From Paraneptunicella aestuarii (lineage in GTDB: Bacteria > Pseudomonadota > Gammaproteobacteria > Enterobacterales > Alteromonadaceae), in NCBI RefSeq assembly GCF_019900845.1, contig NZ_CP074570.1, forward strand, positions 868,001-932,000: a DNA stretch of 64,000 nucleotides. Reading direction: 5' to 3'. Below are positions 1 to 10,700 of this stretch, piece by piece. Position 1 is the first letter of the stretch, and every line of letters begins with the position of its first letter. The notes below the pieces were generated by a model that made no database searches, was not told the origin of the DNA, and saw only the letters and a list, made by a program, of their open reading frames with translations. Made by a program: the position numbers and the translations under genes.

Positions 1-1
1 C

Positions 2-3000
2 ATCAACGAGGAAGGACAGGGACGCCAGGTCATACTGCCCAGTATGGATTTTAAATTGAAGCGTATCGACCTCAGTCAAATTGAAAATGAAGCAACCCTG
101 CATGAGCAATTGCAGCAATTGGGCCAAGAAGAGGCCGCCACTCCTTTCGATTTGACCAAAGGGCCGTTACTTAGAGGAAAACTGGTCAAACTAGGTGAGA
201 ATGAACATATGCTCATGCTGACCAAGCATCATATTATCAGTGATGGTTGGTCCATGGGGATTATGATCAAGGAGCTTGGGTTTATCATGGACTGTTTAGG
301 TCAGGGTAAACGCCCCGAATTACCCCCTTTGCCAATACAGTATCTGGATTACAGCGTCTGGCAACGAAAATTGTTGGGTGGCAACAGCAAAGGAGATAGC
401 GGCACAGAACAAGGCAGTCTGCTGCAACAGCAACTGACTTATTGGCAGGAAAAACTCAAGGGTGTACCTGAAAGTCTTAATTTTGCGACGGATTACCCAA
501 GAGCCAGTGTACAAGACATTTCTGGAGCCATGCATACCTTCAGTTTGGATAGAAGCCTGACAGACAAGTTAAAGAAGTTGGCAGAACAGCAAGGTGGCAC
601 ACTCTACATGATCTTGCTGGCGGCCTTTAATGCATTGTTGTATCGCCTCACAGGGCAAGAGGATATTTGTCTTGGTAGTCCTGTTGCCAACCGGAAATTT
701 GGTGAAACTGAAGGCTTAATTGGCCTTTTTATCAATGTATTGGCACTAAGAAACCAGGTGCAAGGTGATGCATCCTTTATTTCTTTGTTAGCGCAAGTTA
801 AAGAAACGTGTTTAGAGGCATACAAGTATCAGGATACTCCTTTTGAGAAAATAGTGGACAAAGTAGCGTCAGTGCGTAGCACGGCGATTAATCCCATCTT
901 TCAAATCATGCTTGGGTTGCATAACGAGCGCAAGGAGTTGCCTGGACAAAATATTCGTCGCCATCGTTTAGACATTGATACCAGTAAATTGGATATCACT
1001 ATCTCCTTTACCGAAACACCGGAGGGAATGGATGGTGAAATTGTTTATAAAACCTCCCTCTTTAAACCGCAATCTATTGAGCGACTAGCCCAGCATTTTG
1101 GTGCCTTGTGTCAATCAATAGTTGCTGCTCCTGACGCGCAGATCAGTGATTTGGAATTTATTAGTGCAGCTGAAAAACAACTGCTACTGACAGAGTACAA
1201 CAACACACAAGCCGATTATCCCCGAGATAAGTGTATTCATGAGCTCTTTAAGGAACAGGTAGCGCTCAATCCTGATAAACCCGCTGTAGTCTGTCAGGGG
1301 GAAACATTGAGCTTCCAACAGCTTTATGACAAGAGTCTGGCGCTGGCTTTATACCTGCAATCAAAAGGAGTTAAACCGGATAGTCTGGTGGGATTGTGTG
1401 TAGAAAGAACTCCGGAAATGATGGTGGGAATACTTGGTATATTGCAAGCAGGAGGAGCTTATGTTCCATTGGATCCTGATCTCCCGGGAGATCGGCTTGC
1501 CTATATGTTGCAAGACTGCCAAACCCCTATAGTTTTGACGCTGGAAAAGCTAAAGAACAAACTCAGCGATATAGCCACTGATGAGACACATGTTGTTGCG
1601 TTGGATCAGCAATGGTTTCAGATACAAGACGTTGCTGATTCAATGCGTCAGCAAGCGGCATTGAGTCAGGAAGTTAAGCCTGACAATTTGGCTTATGTCA
1701 TTTATACATCAGGATCCACAGGGCAACCGAAAGGCGTAATGATAGAGCACCGGATGGTGGTTGATTACTGTTATTCAGTGTTCAGGAAAATGGATTTACA
1801 GCATTGTGACACCTTTGCGGCAGTATCCACTTTTTCTGCTGACCTTGGAAACATTTCCATATATGTCCCTATTCTTTTTAGTAAAACCATTCATTTATTT
1901 TCCAATGACTATGTCAATTATCCTCACAGGTTGAAGGATTATTTTGACTGTCATCCCATTGATTGTATGAAAATTACTCCGTCTCATTTTGAAATGTTCA
2001 AAATGTCAGACACTGAGATAGTCGCGTCCTCAAAAGTCCTTATTTTCGCTGGAGAACCTCTCACACAAAGAGTTGTTGAGATTGTCAATACGCTGCAACC
2101 GGACTGTAAGGTGTATAACAATTACGGGCCAACAGAAACAACCATTTCCAAACTCTCTACATCGGAACTAAAAAGTAGTGAGTTATCCAGTATTTATTTA
2201 GGCAAGCCACTAGACAATACGCTGGTTTACATACTTGATCGCAATAACAAACCTGTTCCTGTCGGTGTACCAGGAGAGCTGCATATTGCCGGGGACGGGG
2301 TAGCCAGAGGATATCTGAATCGCCCTGAGTTAACTCAAGAGAAGTTTATTGCTAATCCTTTTGCTCATGCACAAAGCGGCGAAGGTTCACGAATGTACAA
2401 AAGTGGTGATCTGGTTCGATGGCTGGATGACGGAAATATTGAATATCTGGGTAGAACTGACAATCAGGTCAAGATCCGAGGCTTCAGAATAGAAGTAGGG
2501 GAAATAGAAGAACGACTAAATCAATACCCACAAATCCAGGATGCGGTTGTTGTGGCGCAAGGTGAAGCAAGCGATAAAAAGCTAATTGCATTTTATGTAG
2601 CTAGCAATACCAAAGGAGAAGAGCTTGTAGAGCTGGACAATGAAATGTTACGGGCTTGGTTACAGCAGAGTTTACCTGATTATATGTTGCCGATGGCTTT
2701 TGTTAGCCTTGAAGGAATTCCACTGACACCCAATGGTAAAGTTGATCGTAATGCATTGGCACGCAAAGATATTAGCCTGGAATCAAAAGAGGCTTATGTT
2801 GCACCTCGTAATGCCAGAGAAAAACAACTGGTTGCTATTTGGTCAGACATATTGAATCTTGAGGCAGAGAAGATTGGCATTAATGACAATTTTTTCGAAC
2901 TCGGTGGCGATTCGATCAAAATCATCCAGGTTATCTACACTGCGTCACAGCATGATATTCACTTTGATATCAATGATATGTTTGATTATCAAAGTATTCG

Positions 3001-6000
3001 GGAATTGATGGAGAATTGTGATACCAGTGGATCCAGAGAAATAATTAGCGAAGACGGTATCCTTGAAGGCGAAGTTCAATTAGGCCCTGTTCAGGCACAT
3101 TTCTTTGAGCATGCCCAAACGGACGTTCATCATTATAATCAGTCGATATTGTTAAATCTGAATGTCGGTTTATCCACAGAAGATTTACAGAGCATTGTCA
3201 CTGCATTAGCTCGACAGCATGATGTTTTAAGGCTTCGATTCACCAAAACCAGTAATGGTTGGCAACAACGATACCTTGGCTCAGTGCCCGATACATCTTC
3301 TGAACTTGGCATCCACTCTTATGATATTGCGGCCGTTCAGCAAGATCAGATTGCAGACTATGTGAAAGAGGTTTGCAATCAGTGGCAGAGTAGTCTCGAT
3401 TTGGAAAATGGCCCTATCATGAGATGGATATGGTTTGATTCCAAAGGTAACAGCAGTGATCAGTTAGCTATTATTATTCACCACCTTGCCGTTGACGGTG
3501 TGTCGTGGCGTATCTTGCTCGAAGATCTTAATCATCTGATCGGACAGCAGTTAACCCGGAAACCACTTCAACTTTCAGATAAACGAAGCTCCTATCGGGA
3601 CTGGGTCAATTCACTGGCAGCCTATAAAGATTCAGAACAAGGTCAAAAAGATCTTGGGTTCTGGATTGAGCAGAGCCAAAAAGCGCAGGGGCTGGATAAT
3701 GCGCTTGAATCGAAGACCTGGCGTAATGATGATATTTTGGATATCAGGGTTCAGTTATCAAAAAGCAGTACCCAAAAGTTACTAAAACATTGCCATCAGG
3801 CTTACGGTACGGACATTAATGATCTGTTATTAACGGCGGTTGTGCTGAGTTATTGTCAGGCCACAGGAAATGATGGGCTGATGCTTGATTTGGAAGGTCA
3901 TGGCCGAGAGCAGTTAGATCCCGCTATTGATATTACAAAGACCTTGGGCTGGTTCACCAGCATCTATCCGGTTATTTTCCAGCTGTCAAATCCACAGGAC
4001 ATTGGGCAAAGTATTAAGGAAATCAAATCGACTTTGCATGAAATTCCTAATAAAGGCGTTGGCTTTTCCGTATTTCGTTACATCAATCGCCATGAATCGG
4101 TACAAAGCATTCCGGAAGCACAGGTTGTATTCAACTTTCTGGGTGATTTTCAGTCGATTGAAAAAGACTCAGGTGGCAATTATTTTTCATTAAGTGAGCA
4201 GGCAACAGGTGATGCTATTTCGCGGCAAAAAGAAGTCAATAAGCCAGTGAAAATTAACGGTTTGGTTGCCTTTGAGCAATTGTCTTTTACCTTTAAGTAT
4301 CCTAAAGAATGGAAAGAACAGCCTATTGGGCAATGGCAAACATGCTTTATTGAAGCGTTAGAAGCTCTCATTGAGCATTGTTGTGATGCGCCCCGGTTAG
4401 GGTATACACCTGATGATTTTCCGCTACTGTCAGCTTCGCTGTCGCAACTGGATGATTTAATACCGGATCTGGCTCAACAATGGAATGTTGAACTGAATAA
4501 CATTCAGGACATTTACCCATTAACTCCGTTGCAATCAGGCATCCTCTTTGAAACGTTATACGCTCAAACTGAGGACAATAAAGGTATGTACCTGACCCAA
4601 TCTGCCATTGGCATCAATGGTCGGGTAGATATACAAGCATTACGCCGAGCCTGGCAGCTGGTTGTGAACCATTATGATGCCTTGCGGATGCAGATTTTTA
4701 CGGCTGATGTGAGCAACATCAATACCAGCTTACAGATGATTCTAAGGCATGTGAATGCCGAGATAGATGAAGTGAACTGGTCTGAGAAAACCGATGCGGA
4801 ACTTAAATCTGCCTGTGAAGACTGGATGCAAAAAAGCAAGCGTTCAGGGATAAGTTTTGAGCAGGGAGCATTGATGCGGATGACTCTCTTCTCTGGCCAG
4901 ACTTCCAGTTGTTTGCTTTTTGAACAGCATCATATTGTGATGGACGGCTGGGCAAAGGGGATCGTCCTTTCCAATCTCTTCAAAGCCTATCAAGCGCTGG
5001 TACAGCGGCAGGAATATCAGCTGCCGGAAACGGCTCCTTTCCGCGCCTACGTCGCGTCGTTACTCAACCGTGACAGCGACAAGGACGCTTCATACTGGAA
5101 AGATTATCTGTGCCATTATGACGAGAAAACACCTTTGCCAATGATGAACTTAAAGGCTGAGCAAAGGGAGGCCAAAAAGGCATTTGAAACGGTAGATTTT
5201 TACCTGTCTGAGGATGCAACTAAACAGCTTGAGCAACTGATTAAAACCCACCGATTGACGATGAATACGGTTCTGCAATTTATTTGGGCTTTAATGTTGC
5301 ATTTACATAGCGGTAATAAAGTGGTCACTTTTGGTAGTGTCAGCTCCGGACGTACCGGCATACTTGATATTAAGCACAGTGATCAAATTGTGGGTCTGTG
5401 CATTAATACAACCCCTACCTGCATTGGGTTTGATGCAAACAGAAGTTTGCTGGAGCAACTCAAGCAAATGCAAATCCGGGAATCAGAAAAATTAAATTTT
5501 GAAACCACGTCATTGGTTGAAATTCAGCAAATGTTAGGAAATAACAGCAATGAAGACTTTTTCCAGACCCTGTTCGTTTATGAGAACTATCCGGTTGAAA
5601 GAATTGCTGAAGCCGACAGCCTTATTAACAGTTTTAATGGTGATGAAACCCCTAACTATCCTCTGACAATCAAGGGAGCGGCTAAGGACAAACTGTCAAT
5701 TTCGTTTACTTATGACGGTTATTACTATGAGAAACAAACCGTTGTTACTCTGACAGAGCAGTTTGAGAGGTTAACCTTGCAGCTGATTGCTTCTCCCGAT
5801 GCGGCAATTAAAGACTTAAGTTTATTGACCCCTGAACAAAAACAGCAGGTACTCACTCATTTTAATGCCACCCAGGCTGACTACCCGCAGGATAAGTGTA
5901 TCCATGACCTCTTTCAGGAGCAGGTCGCGGTTAATCCGGACAAGACTGCGGTGGTCTATGAAAATGAATCTCTTAGCTATCAGCAGCTTTACGACAGAAG

Positions 6001-7768
6001 TCATGCTCTGGCGTTATATCTGCAGTCGCAGGGCGTGACTCCGGATACCATGGTGGGGCTGTGTGTTGAAAGGTCAATTGAGATGATGGTTGGGATATTG
6101 GGGATACTACAAGCCGGTGGTGCATATGTACCTCTGGATCCGGACTATCCTCAGGAACGCCTGGCTTATATGTTGGCAGATTGTCAGACAGCGCTGGTAC
6201 TGACTCAGGAAGCACTGCTTCCTAAGCTTTCAGAGGTTGTTACGCAGGATACAACACTGATCGCACTGGACGGGCAATGGGCTGAGATTGAGCAGTGTGC
6301 AGCAGGCTTACAAAGCGAAGGCATTTCTCTGGAGCGAAATGGGGTTCGAGAGATGAACTCAGAGCACCTTGCCTATGTGATTTATACGTCCGGCTCTACC
6401 GGACAGCCCAAAGGTGTGATGACGAGCCACCGTGCAGTTAACCGACTGGTGAAGAATACCAACTTTATCGCTATCTCGGATGAGGATACTTTCTTACAGT
6501 TTGCCTCATTGTCCTTCGATGCGGCAACGCTGGAAATTTGGGGGCCACTGTTAAATGGTGGAAAACTGGTCATTGCACCGCGAGGCAAAGATGCCGTTGA
6601 GCATCTTGGTGAACTCATCGCTCGATATCAGATAAGTGTGCTGTGGCTGACATCAGGGCTGTTCCAGTCATTGGTAAAAGATAACGTTGCTCAGTTGGCT
6701 GGTCTTAGAGTGTTATTGTCAGGTGGTGATGTGGTTCCGGTGGACACAACCCGGAAGTTTTTAGAGCACTGTCCGGATAGCATCTTTATTAATGGTTATG
6801 GCCCCACTGAAAACACCACATTTACCTGTTGTTATGTGGTAACAGAGGCGTTGCCTGACGATATGAGTAGCTTACCCATTGGTTCACCCATTGCTAATAC
6901 GCAGGTTTATATTCTTGACCAATACCAACAACCTGTACCCGTGGGCGTACCCGGTGAGCTTTATATCGCTGGCGATGGCCTGGCGCGCGGATATCTCAAT
7001 CAACCTGAACTAACGGCTGAGAAATTCATCACTAATCCGTTTATGCCTGGCAGCAAGTTGTATCGAAGTGGGGACATGGTTCGCTGGCGAGAAAATGGCA
7101 CGATTGACTACCTTGGACGTATTGATACCCAAGTGAAAATTCGAGGCTTCCGTATTGAAACTGGCGAGATTGAAAATCAGTTGAAACAGCATCCCGGAAT
7201 TAAAGATGCTGTTGTGGTTCCTCAGGGCTCTGCCGGTGACAAGCAACTGTTGGCCTGTTATGTCGCCAAGAACAGTAAAGAGGGTGAGCTTGTGCAACTA
7301 AGTAACGAAGAATTAAAAGCACAGCTTCGGAAAAATTTACCTGAGCATATGCTCCCTGCTGTATTTGTTAGCCTGGCAGCAATTCCGTTGACGGCTAATG
7401 GTAAAGTTGACCGACGTAAATTGGCTGCAATGGATGTGAGTGCTGAGTCGGATGCAGACTATGTTGCACCGCGCAATCAAACTGAATATACGCTAGTCGG
7501 CATCTGGAGTGAGGTGTTAAAACTTGCGCCTGAAAATATCGGAATAAACGACAGCTTCTTCGATTTAGGCGGGAATTCATTATTGGTGACTCAAGTGATT
7601 GCCAAGATCCATAGCCAATTAGACATAAAGATCCCCATGAAAGCACTGTTTAGTGCCAATACTATTGCTGGTGTGGCGGAAGTTTGTCAGGTCATTAAAG
7701 TCCAGCAAGATAATCTGCTGTCAAATGCAGAGCGTACAGATGTTGAATTTGAGGAAGTGTCACTATGA
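2..7768 (+). CDS. Nonribosomal peptide synthetase, 5'-truncated by window edge (C-A-T-E-C-A-T)
   Basis: Multimodular peptide synthetase. The reading frame is open from base 2 and already reads as condensation-domain sequence before the first ATG at 44, so the gene starts upstream. Domains in order: C (part; HHIISDG near 227), A1 (YTSGSTGQPKG near 1705, NGKVDR near 2731), T1 (LGGDSI near 2900), epimerisation (HHLAVDGVSW near 3480, EGHGRE near 3894), C2 (HHIVMDGW near 4928), A2 (YTSGSTGQPKG near 6383, NGKVDR near 7396), T2 (LGGNSL near 7569). The E domain means the first complete residue leaves in D form; the GGDS carrier motif fits a T that feeds an E domain. Hand-read specificity codes are DLIKIANIS for A1 (no confident match) and DALWLGGTF for A2 (resembles valine-type codes, tentative). 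The acidic C-terminal tail probably docks onto the next synthetase, whose ATG overlaps this stop by 4 bp (ATGA). Confidence 0.96.
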   Translation: MNEEGQGRQVILPSMDFKLKRIDLSQIENEATLHEQLQQLGQEEAATPFDLTKGPLLRGKLVKLGENEHMLMLTKHHIISDGWSMGIMIKELGFIMDCLGQGKRPELPPLPIQYLDYSVWQRKLLGGNSKGDSGTEQGSLLQQQLTYWQEKLKGVPESLNFATDYPRASVQDISGAMHTFSLDRSLTDKLKKLAEQQGGTLYMILLAAFNALLYRLTGQEDICLGSPVANRKFGETEGLIGLFINVLALRNQVQGDASFISLLAQVKETCLEAYKYQDTPFEKIVDKVASVRSTAINPIFQIMLGLHNERKELPGQNIRRHRLDIDTSKLDITISFTETPEGMDGEIVYKTSLFKPQSIERLAQHFGALCQSIVAAPDAQISDLEFISAAEKQLLLTEYNNTQADYPRDKCIHELFKEQVALNPDKPAVVCQGETLSFQQLYDKSLALALYLQSKGVKPDSLVGLCVERTPEMMVGILGILQAGGAYVPLDPDLPGDRLAYMLQDCQTPIVLTLEKLKNKLSDIATDETHVVALDQQWFQIQDVADSMRQQAALSQEVKPDNLAYVIYTSGSTGQPKGVMIEHRMVVDYCYSVFRKMDLQHCDTFAAVSTFSADLGNISIYVPILFSKTIHLFSNDYVNYPHRLKDYFDCHPIDCMKITPSHFEMFKMSDTEIVASSKVLIFAGEPLTQRVVEIVNTLQPDCKVYNNYGPTETTISKLSTSELKSSELSSIYLGKPLDNTLVYILDRNNKPVPVGVPGELHIAGDGVARGYLNRPELTQEKFIANPFAHAQSGEGSRMYKSGDLVRWLDDGNIEYLGRTDNQVKIRGFRIEVGEIEERLNQYPQIQDAVVVAQGEASDKKLIAFYVASNTKGEELVELDNEMLRAWLQQSLPDYMLPMAFVSLEGIPLTPNGKVDRNALARKDISLESKEAYVAPRNAREKQLVAIWSDILNLEAEKIGINDNFFELGGDSIKIIQVIYTASQHDIHFDINDMFDYQSIRELMENCDTSGSREIISEDGILEGEVQLGPVQAHFFEHAQTDVHHYNQSILLNLNVGLSTEDLQSIVTALARQHDVLRLRFTKTSNGWQQRYLGSVPDTSSELGIHSYDIAAVQQDQIADYVKEVCNQWQSSLDLENGPIMRWIWFDSKGNSSDQLAIIIHHLAVDGVSWRILLEDLNHLIGQQLTRKPLQLSDKRSSYRDWVNSLAAYKDSEQGQKDLGFWIEQSQKAQGLDNALESKTWRNDDILDIRVQLSKSSTQKLLKHCHQAYGTDINDLLLTAVVLSYCQATGNDGLMLDLEGHGREQLDPAIDITKTLGWFTSIYPVIFQLSNPQDIGQSIKEIKSTLHEIPNKGVGFSVFRYINRHESVQSIPEAQVVFNFLGDFQSIEKDSGGNYFSLSEQATGDAISRQKEVNKPVKINGLVAFEQLSFTFKYPKEWKEQPIGQWQTCFIEALEALIEHCCDAPRLGYTPDDFPLLSASLSQLDDLIPDLAQQWNVELNNIQDIYPLTPLQSGILFETLYAQTEDNKGMYLTQSAIGINGRVDIQALRRAWQLVVNHYDALRMQIFTADVSNINTSLQMILRHVNAEIDEVNWSEKTDAELKSACEDWMQKSKRSGISFEQGALMRMTLFSGQTSSCLLFEQHHIVMDGWAKGIVLSNLFKAYQALVQRQEYQLPETAPFRAYVASLLNRDSDKDASYWKDYLCHYDEKTPLPMMNLKAEQREAKKAFETVDFYLSEDATKQLEQLIKTHRLTMNTVLQFIWALMLHLHSGNKVVTFGSVSSGRTGILDIKHSDQIVGLCINTTPTCIGFDANRSLLEQLKQMQIRESEKLNFETTSLVEIQQMLGNNSNEDFFQTLFVYENYPVERIAEADSLINSFNGDETPNYPLTIKGAAKDKLSISFTYDGYYYEKQTVVTLTEQFERLTLQLIASPDAAIKDLSLLTPEQKQQVLTHFNATQADYPQDKCIHDLFQEQVAVNPDKTAVVYENESLSYQQLYDRSHALALYLQSQGVTPDTMVGLCVERSIEMMVGILGILQAGGAYVPLDPDYPQERLAYMLADCQTALVLTQEALLPKLSEVVTQDTTLIALDGQWAEIEQCAAGLQSEGISLERNGVREMNSEHLAYVIYTSGSTGQPKGVMTSHRAVNRLVKNTNFIAISDEDTFLQFASLSFDAATLEIWGPLLNGGKLVIAPRGKDAVEHLGELIARYQISVLWLTSGLFQSLVKDNVAQLAGLRVLLSGGDVVPVDTTRKFLEHCPDSIFINGYGPTENTTFTCCYVVTEALPDDMSSLPIGSPIANTQVYILDQYQQPVPVGVPGELYIAGDGLARGYLNQPELTAEKFITNPFMPGSKLYRSGDMVRWRENGTIDYLGRIDTQVKIRGFRIETGEIENQLKQHPGIKDAVVVPQGSAGDKQLLACYVAKNSKEGELVQLSNEELKAQLRKNLPEHMLPAVFVSLAAIPLTANGKVDRRKLAAMDVSAESDADYVAPRNQTEYTLVGIWSEVLKLAPENIGINDSFFDLGGNSLLVTQVIAKIHSQLDIKIPMKALFSANTIAGVAEVCQVIKVQQDNLLSNAERTDVEFEEVSL

Positions 7769-10700
7769 CCGCTTTTGCATTAATCACTGAATTACATAGC
7801 AAAGGAATAGAGCTATGGCAGGAGAACGGGGAACTTAAGCTAAAGGCCCCGAAAGGCGTTCTAACTGAGGAGCTGAAACAGAAACTGATCAGTAATAAAT
7901 CTGAAATTGTTGCTTTTCTACAAGAAGTAGCGGCAGCAGATAAGCTTCCTCCTGTACGACCCATGAATAAGGATGGGGCAGGTGCCTCTGGTCAACAGCC
8001 TCTCAGTTTTTCCCAGCAGCGGTTATGGTTTATCGACGCTTTGCAGGGGGGAACGCCGGAATATAACATTCCCAAAGTGTTCGAGGTGAAAGGTCAGCCA
8101 AATCTGATCATGCTAACCGATGTTTTTAATACCATTATCGAGCGCCATGCAATCCTCAGAACAGTGTATATCAACGAAGGTAATGAGACATTTCAGCATG
8201 CTCGAAATATGTCTGATATCTCTTTCGCTATTAAAGTACAAGATCTGAGTCACCTCACTGGCGAAGCGCTTCAAGCACAAGTCAACGCACTGATTGAATT
8301 GGACATTTCCACTCCATTTAACCTGGCAGAAGATCTGATGCTGCGGGTGAGCTATGTGAAAATGACCGCTAGTAGTGGTGTGATGATATTTAATATGCAT
8401 CACATTGCTTCAGATGGCTGGTCGATGGAGGTGTTGGTTAAAGAATTTGTCAGATTATATGCAGCGTATAGTCAGGGGCAGGTTAATCCACTTCCTGAAT
8501 TGGCAATTCAGTACGCTGATTATGCCCACTGGCAGCGAGATTATCTCGAAGGAGAGGTGCTGGAGTCACAGCTTGGCTATTGGGAGAAGCAACTGAATGG
8601 ATTGCCCGCGGTGCATAGTCTACCTTTGGATTATACTCGCCCGAATACAAAGCAATACAAAGGCGCGGTGGTTCTCGGTCAATTATCCGCTTCCATAGCC
8701 AAATCGTTGCTCAGTGTGGCCAAGGCACATGAACTTACACCGTTTATGTTATTGCATGGCGCGTTGGCACTGCTTTTGTCCAGACACAGTAACACTAGCG
8801 ATATTGTTATTGGTACCCCTGTTGCGAACAGACTGCAAGCAGAGCTGGAGTCATTAATTGGCTGTTTTATTAATACGTTAGTGCTTAGGGTAGATACCAG
8901 CCACAGCACGTTGTCTGAGTATTTTGCTCATATCAGGCAGGTGCATTTAGACGCACAATCAAACCAGAATGTCCCTTTTGAGCAATTGGTTGAACGCTTA
9001 AATGTGCCAAGAAGTACAGCTCATAGTCCGCTCATTCAAATTATGATAACCACCAATACGGATTATCGGGTCAGCGATACATCGGGTGATGCCGCTTTCA
9101 CCTTGGCTGATGTAGGCATTCAAGCGTATCAGACAGATTTTATCCGGGAAAAGTTTGACCTGAGTGTCAAAATGAGTCTTTCTGAACAGGGGGGGGGGTT
9201 AAACTGGAGCTATGATGTCAGTCTGTTCAGCGCAGAACATATCATGCAGTTGAATGCACATTTGTGTCGTTTGCTTGAAGGTATAGGTCAGGCGTTGGAT
9301 ACAAGGTCTCAGGCACTTCATGCCCTGCCCATGTTATCGACGGAAGAAATCCAGTATCTGGTTCATGACTTAAACAATACAGGGAACGATTATCCAAAGG
9401 ATAAAGGCATCCATGAGCTGTTTATTGAACAGGTGGCTGCTAATCCGAATAAGACAGCAGTGGTGTATGAGGGAGAAAACCTAACATATCAACAACTGTA
9501 TGAGAAAAGCACGGCTCTGGCATTGTACCTGCAATCTCTGGGGGTGAAACCTGATTTCCTCGTGGGATTATGCGTCGAGCGTTCACTCGATATGATGGTG
9601 GGGATACTGGGTATATTGCAAGCAGGTGGCGCCTATGTGCCATTGGATCCGGATTCTCCGGATGACAGGCTGTCCCATATGGCTCAGGACAGTCAGTGCG
9701 CCATTATTCTGACCCAACAAAAGCTCAAAGGTAAGCTTTTCGATATTGTGACATCAGATACACACATCATCACTTTAGATGAGCAGTGGTCTGAGATAAA
9801 GGCTTGTGCTGCTGATTTAAATCGAAAGGGAGTGCAGCTAGAGCAAGAGGTAACTCCTAAGCATCTGGCCTATGTAATTTATACCTCTGGCTCTACGGGT
9901 AAGCCCAAAGGTGTAATGATTGAGCATGGAATGATTGTTGAGTATAGCTATTCGCTCTACAGCAAAATGGATTTACAGTCTTGCGACACATTTGCTCTGA
10001 TATCTACAATTTCGGCAGATCTGGGCAACACCAATTTATATATTCCGGTTATTTTTGGCAAAACTATCCATCTGATTTCCAATGAGTGTGTGAATGAGCC
10101 GGGCGAGTTAAGAGCTTACATGAACGCTCACCCCATTGATTTCATGAAAATTACACCCTCTCATTTTGAAATGTTCAAAACGTCAGATACGGAAATTGTT
10201 GCACCTAATAAAATACTTATTTTTGCTGGCGAGCCGCTTCCTGGAAAAATTGTTGAGACGGTTAATCTGCTATGTCCCGATTGCAAAGTGTTTAACAATT
10301 ATGGGCCGACAGAGACAACCATTTCCAAGCTATCAACCACTGAACTAATAAGTACGGAATTGTCTCGTATCCATTTAGGTAAACCATTAGGTAATACTCA
10401 AGTTTATATTCTTGATCCCTTTAATAATCCGGTTCCGGTGGGTGTGCCTGGTGAGCTGCATATTGCCGGTGCCGGGGTGGCAAGAGGCTACCTCAACCGA
10501 CCTGAACTGACGAAAGAGAGATTTGTCCCCAATCCTTTTGCTGAGCAACATGGTGGAGGCGACAGGATGTATAAAACGGGTGACCTGGTACGCTGGCTGG
10601 ATGATGGCAACATTGAGTATTTAGGTAGGGCTGATACACAGATTAATATCCGTGGTTTTCGTGTTGAAACAGGCGAGATCGAATCCCAGCTTGACCAGCA

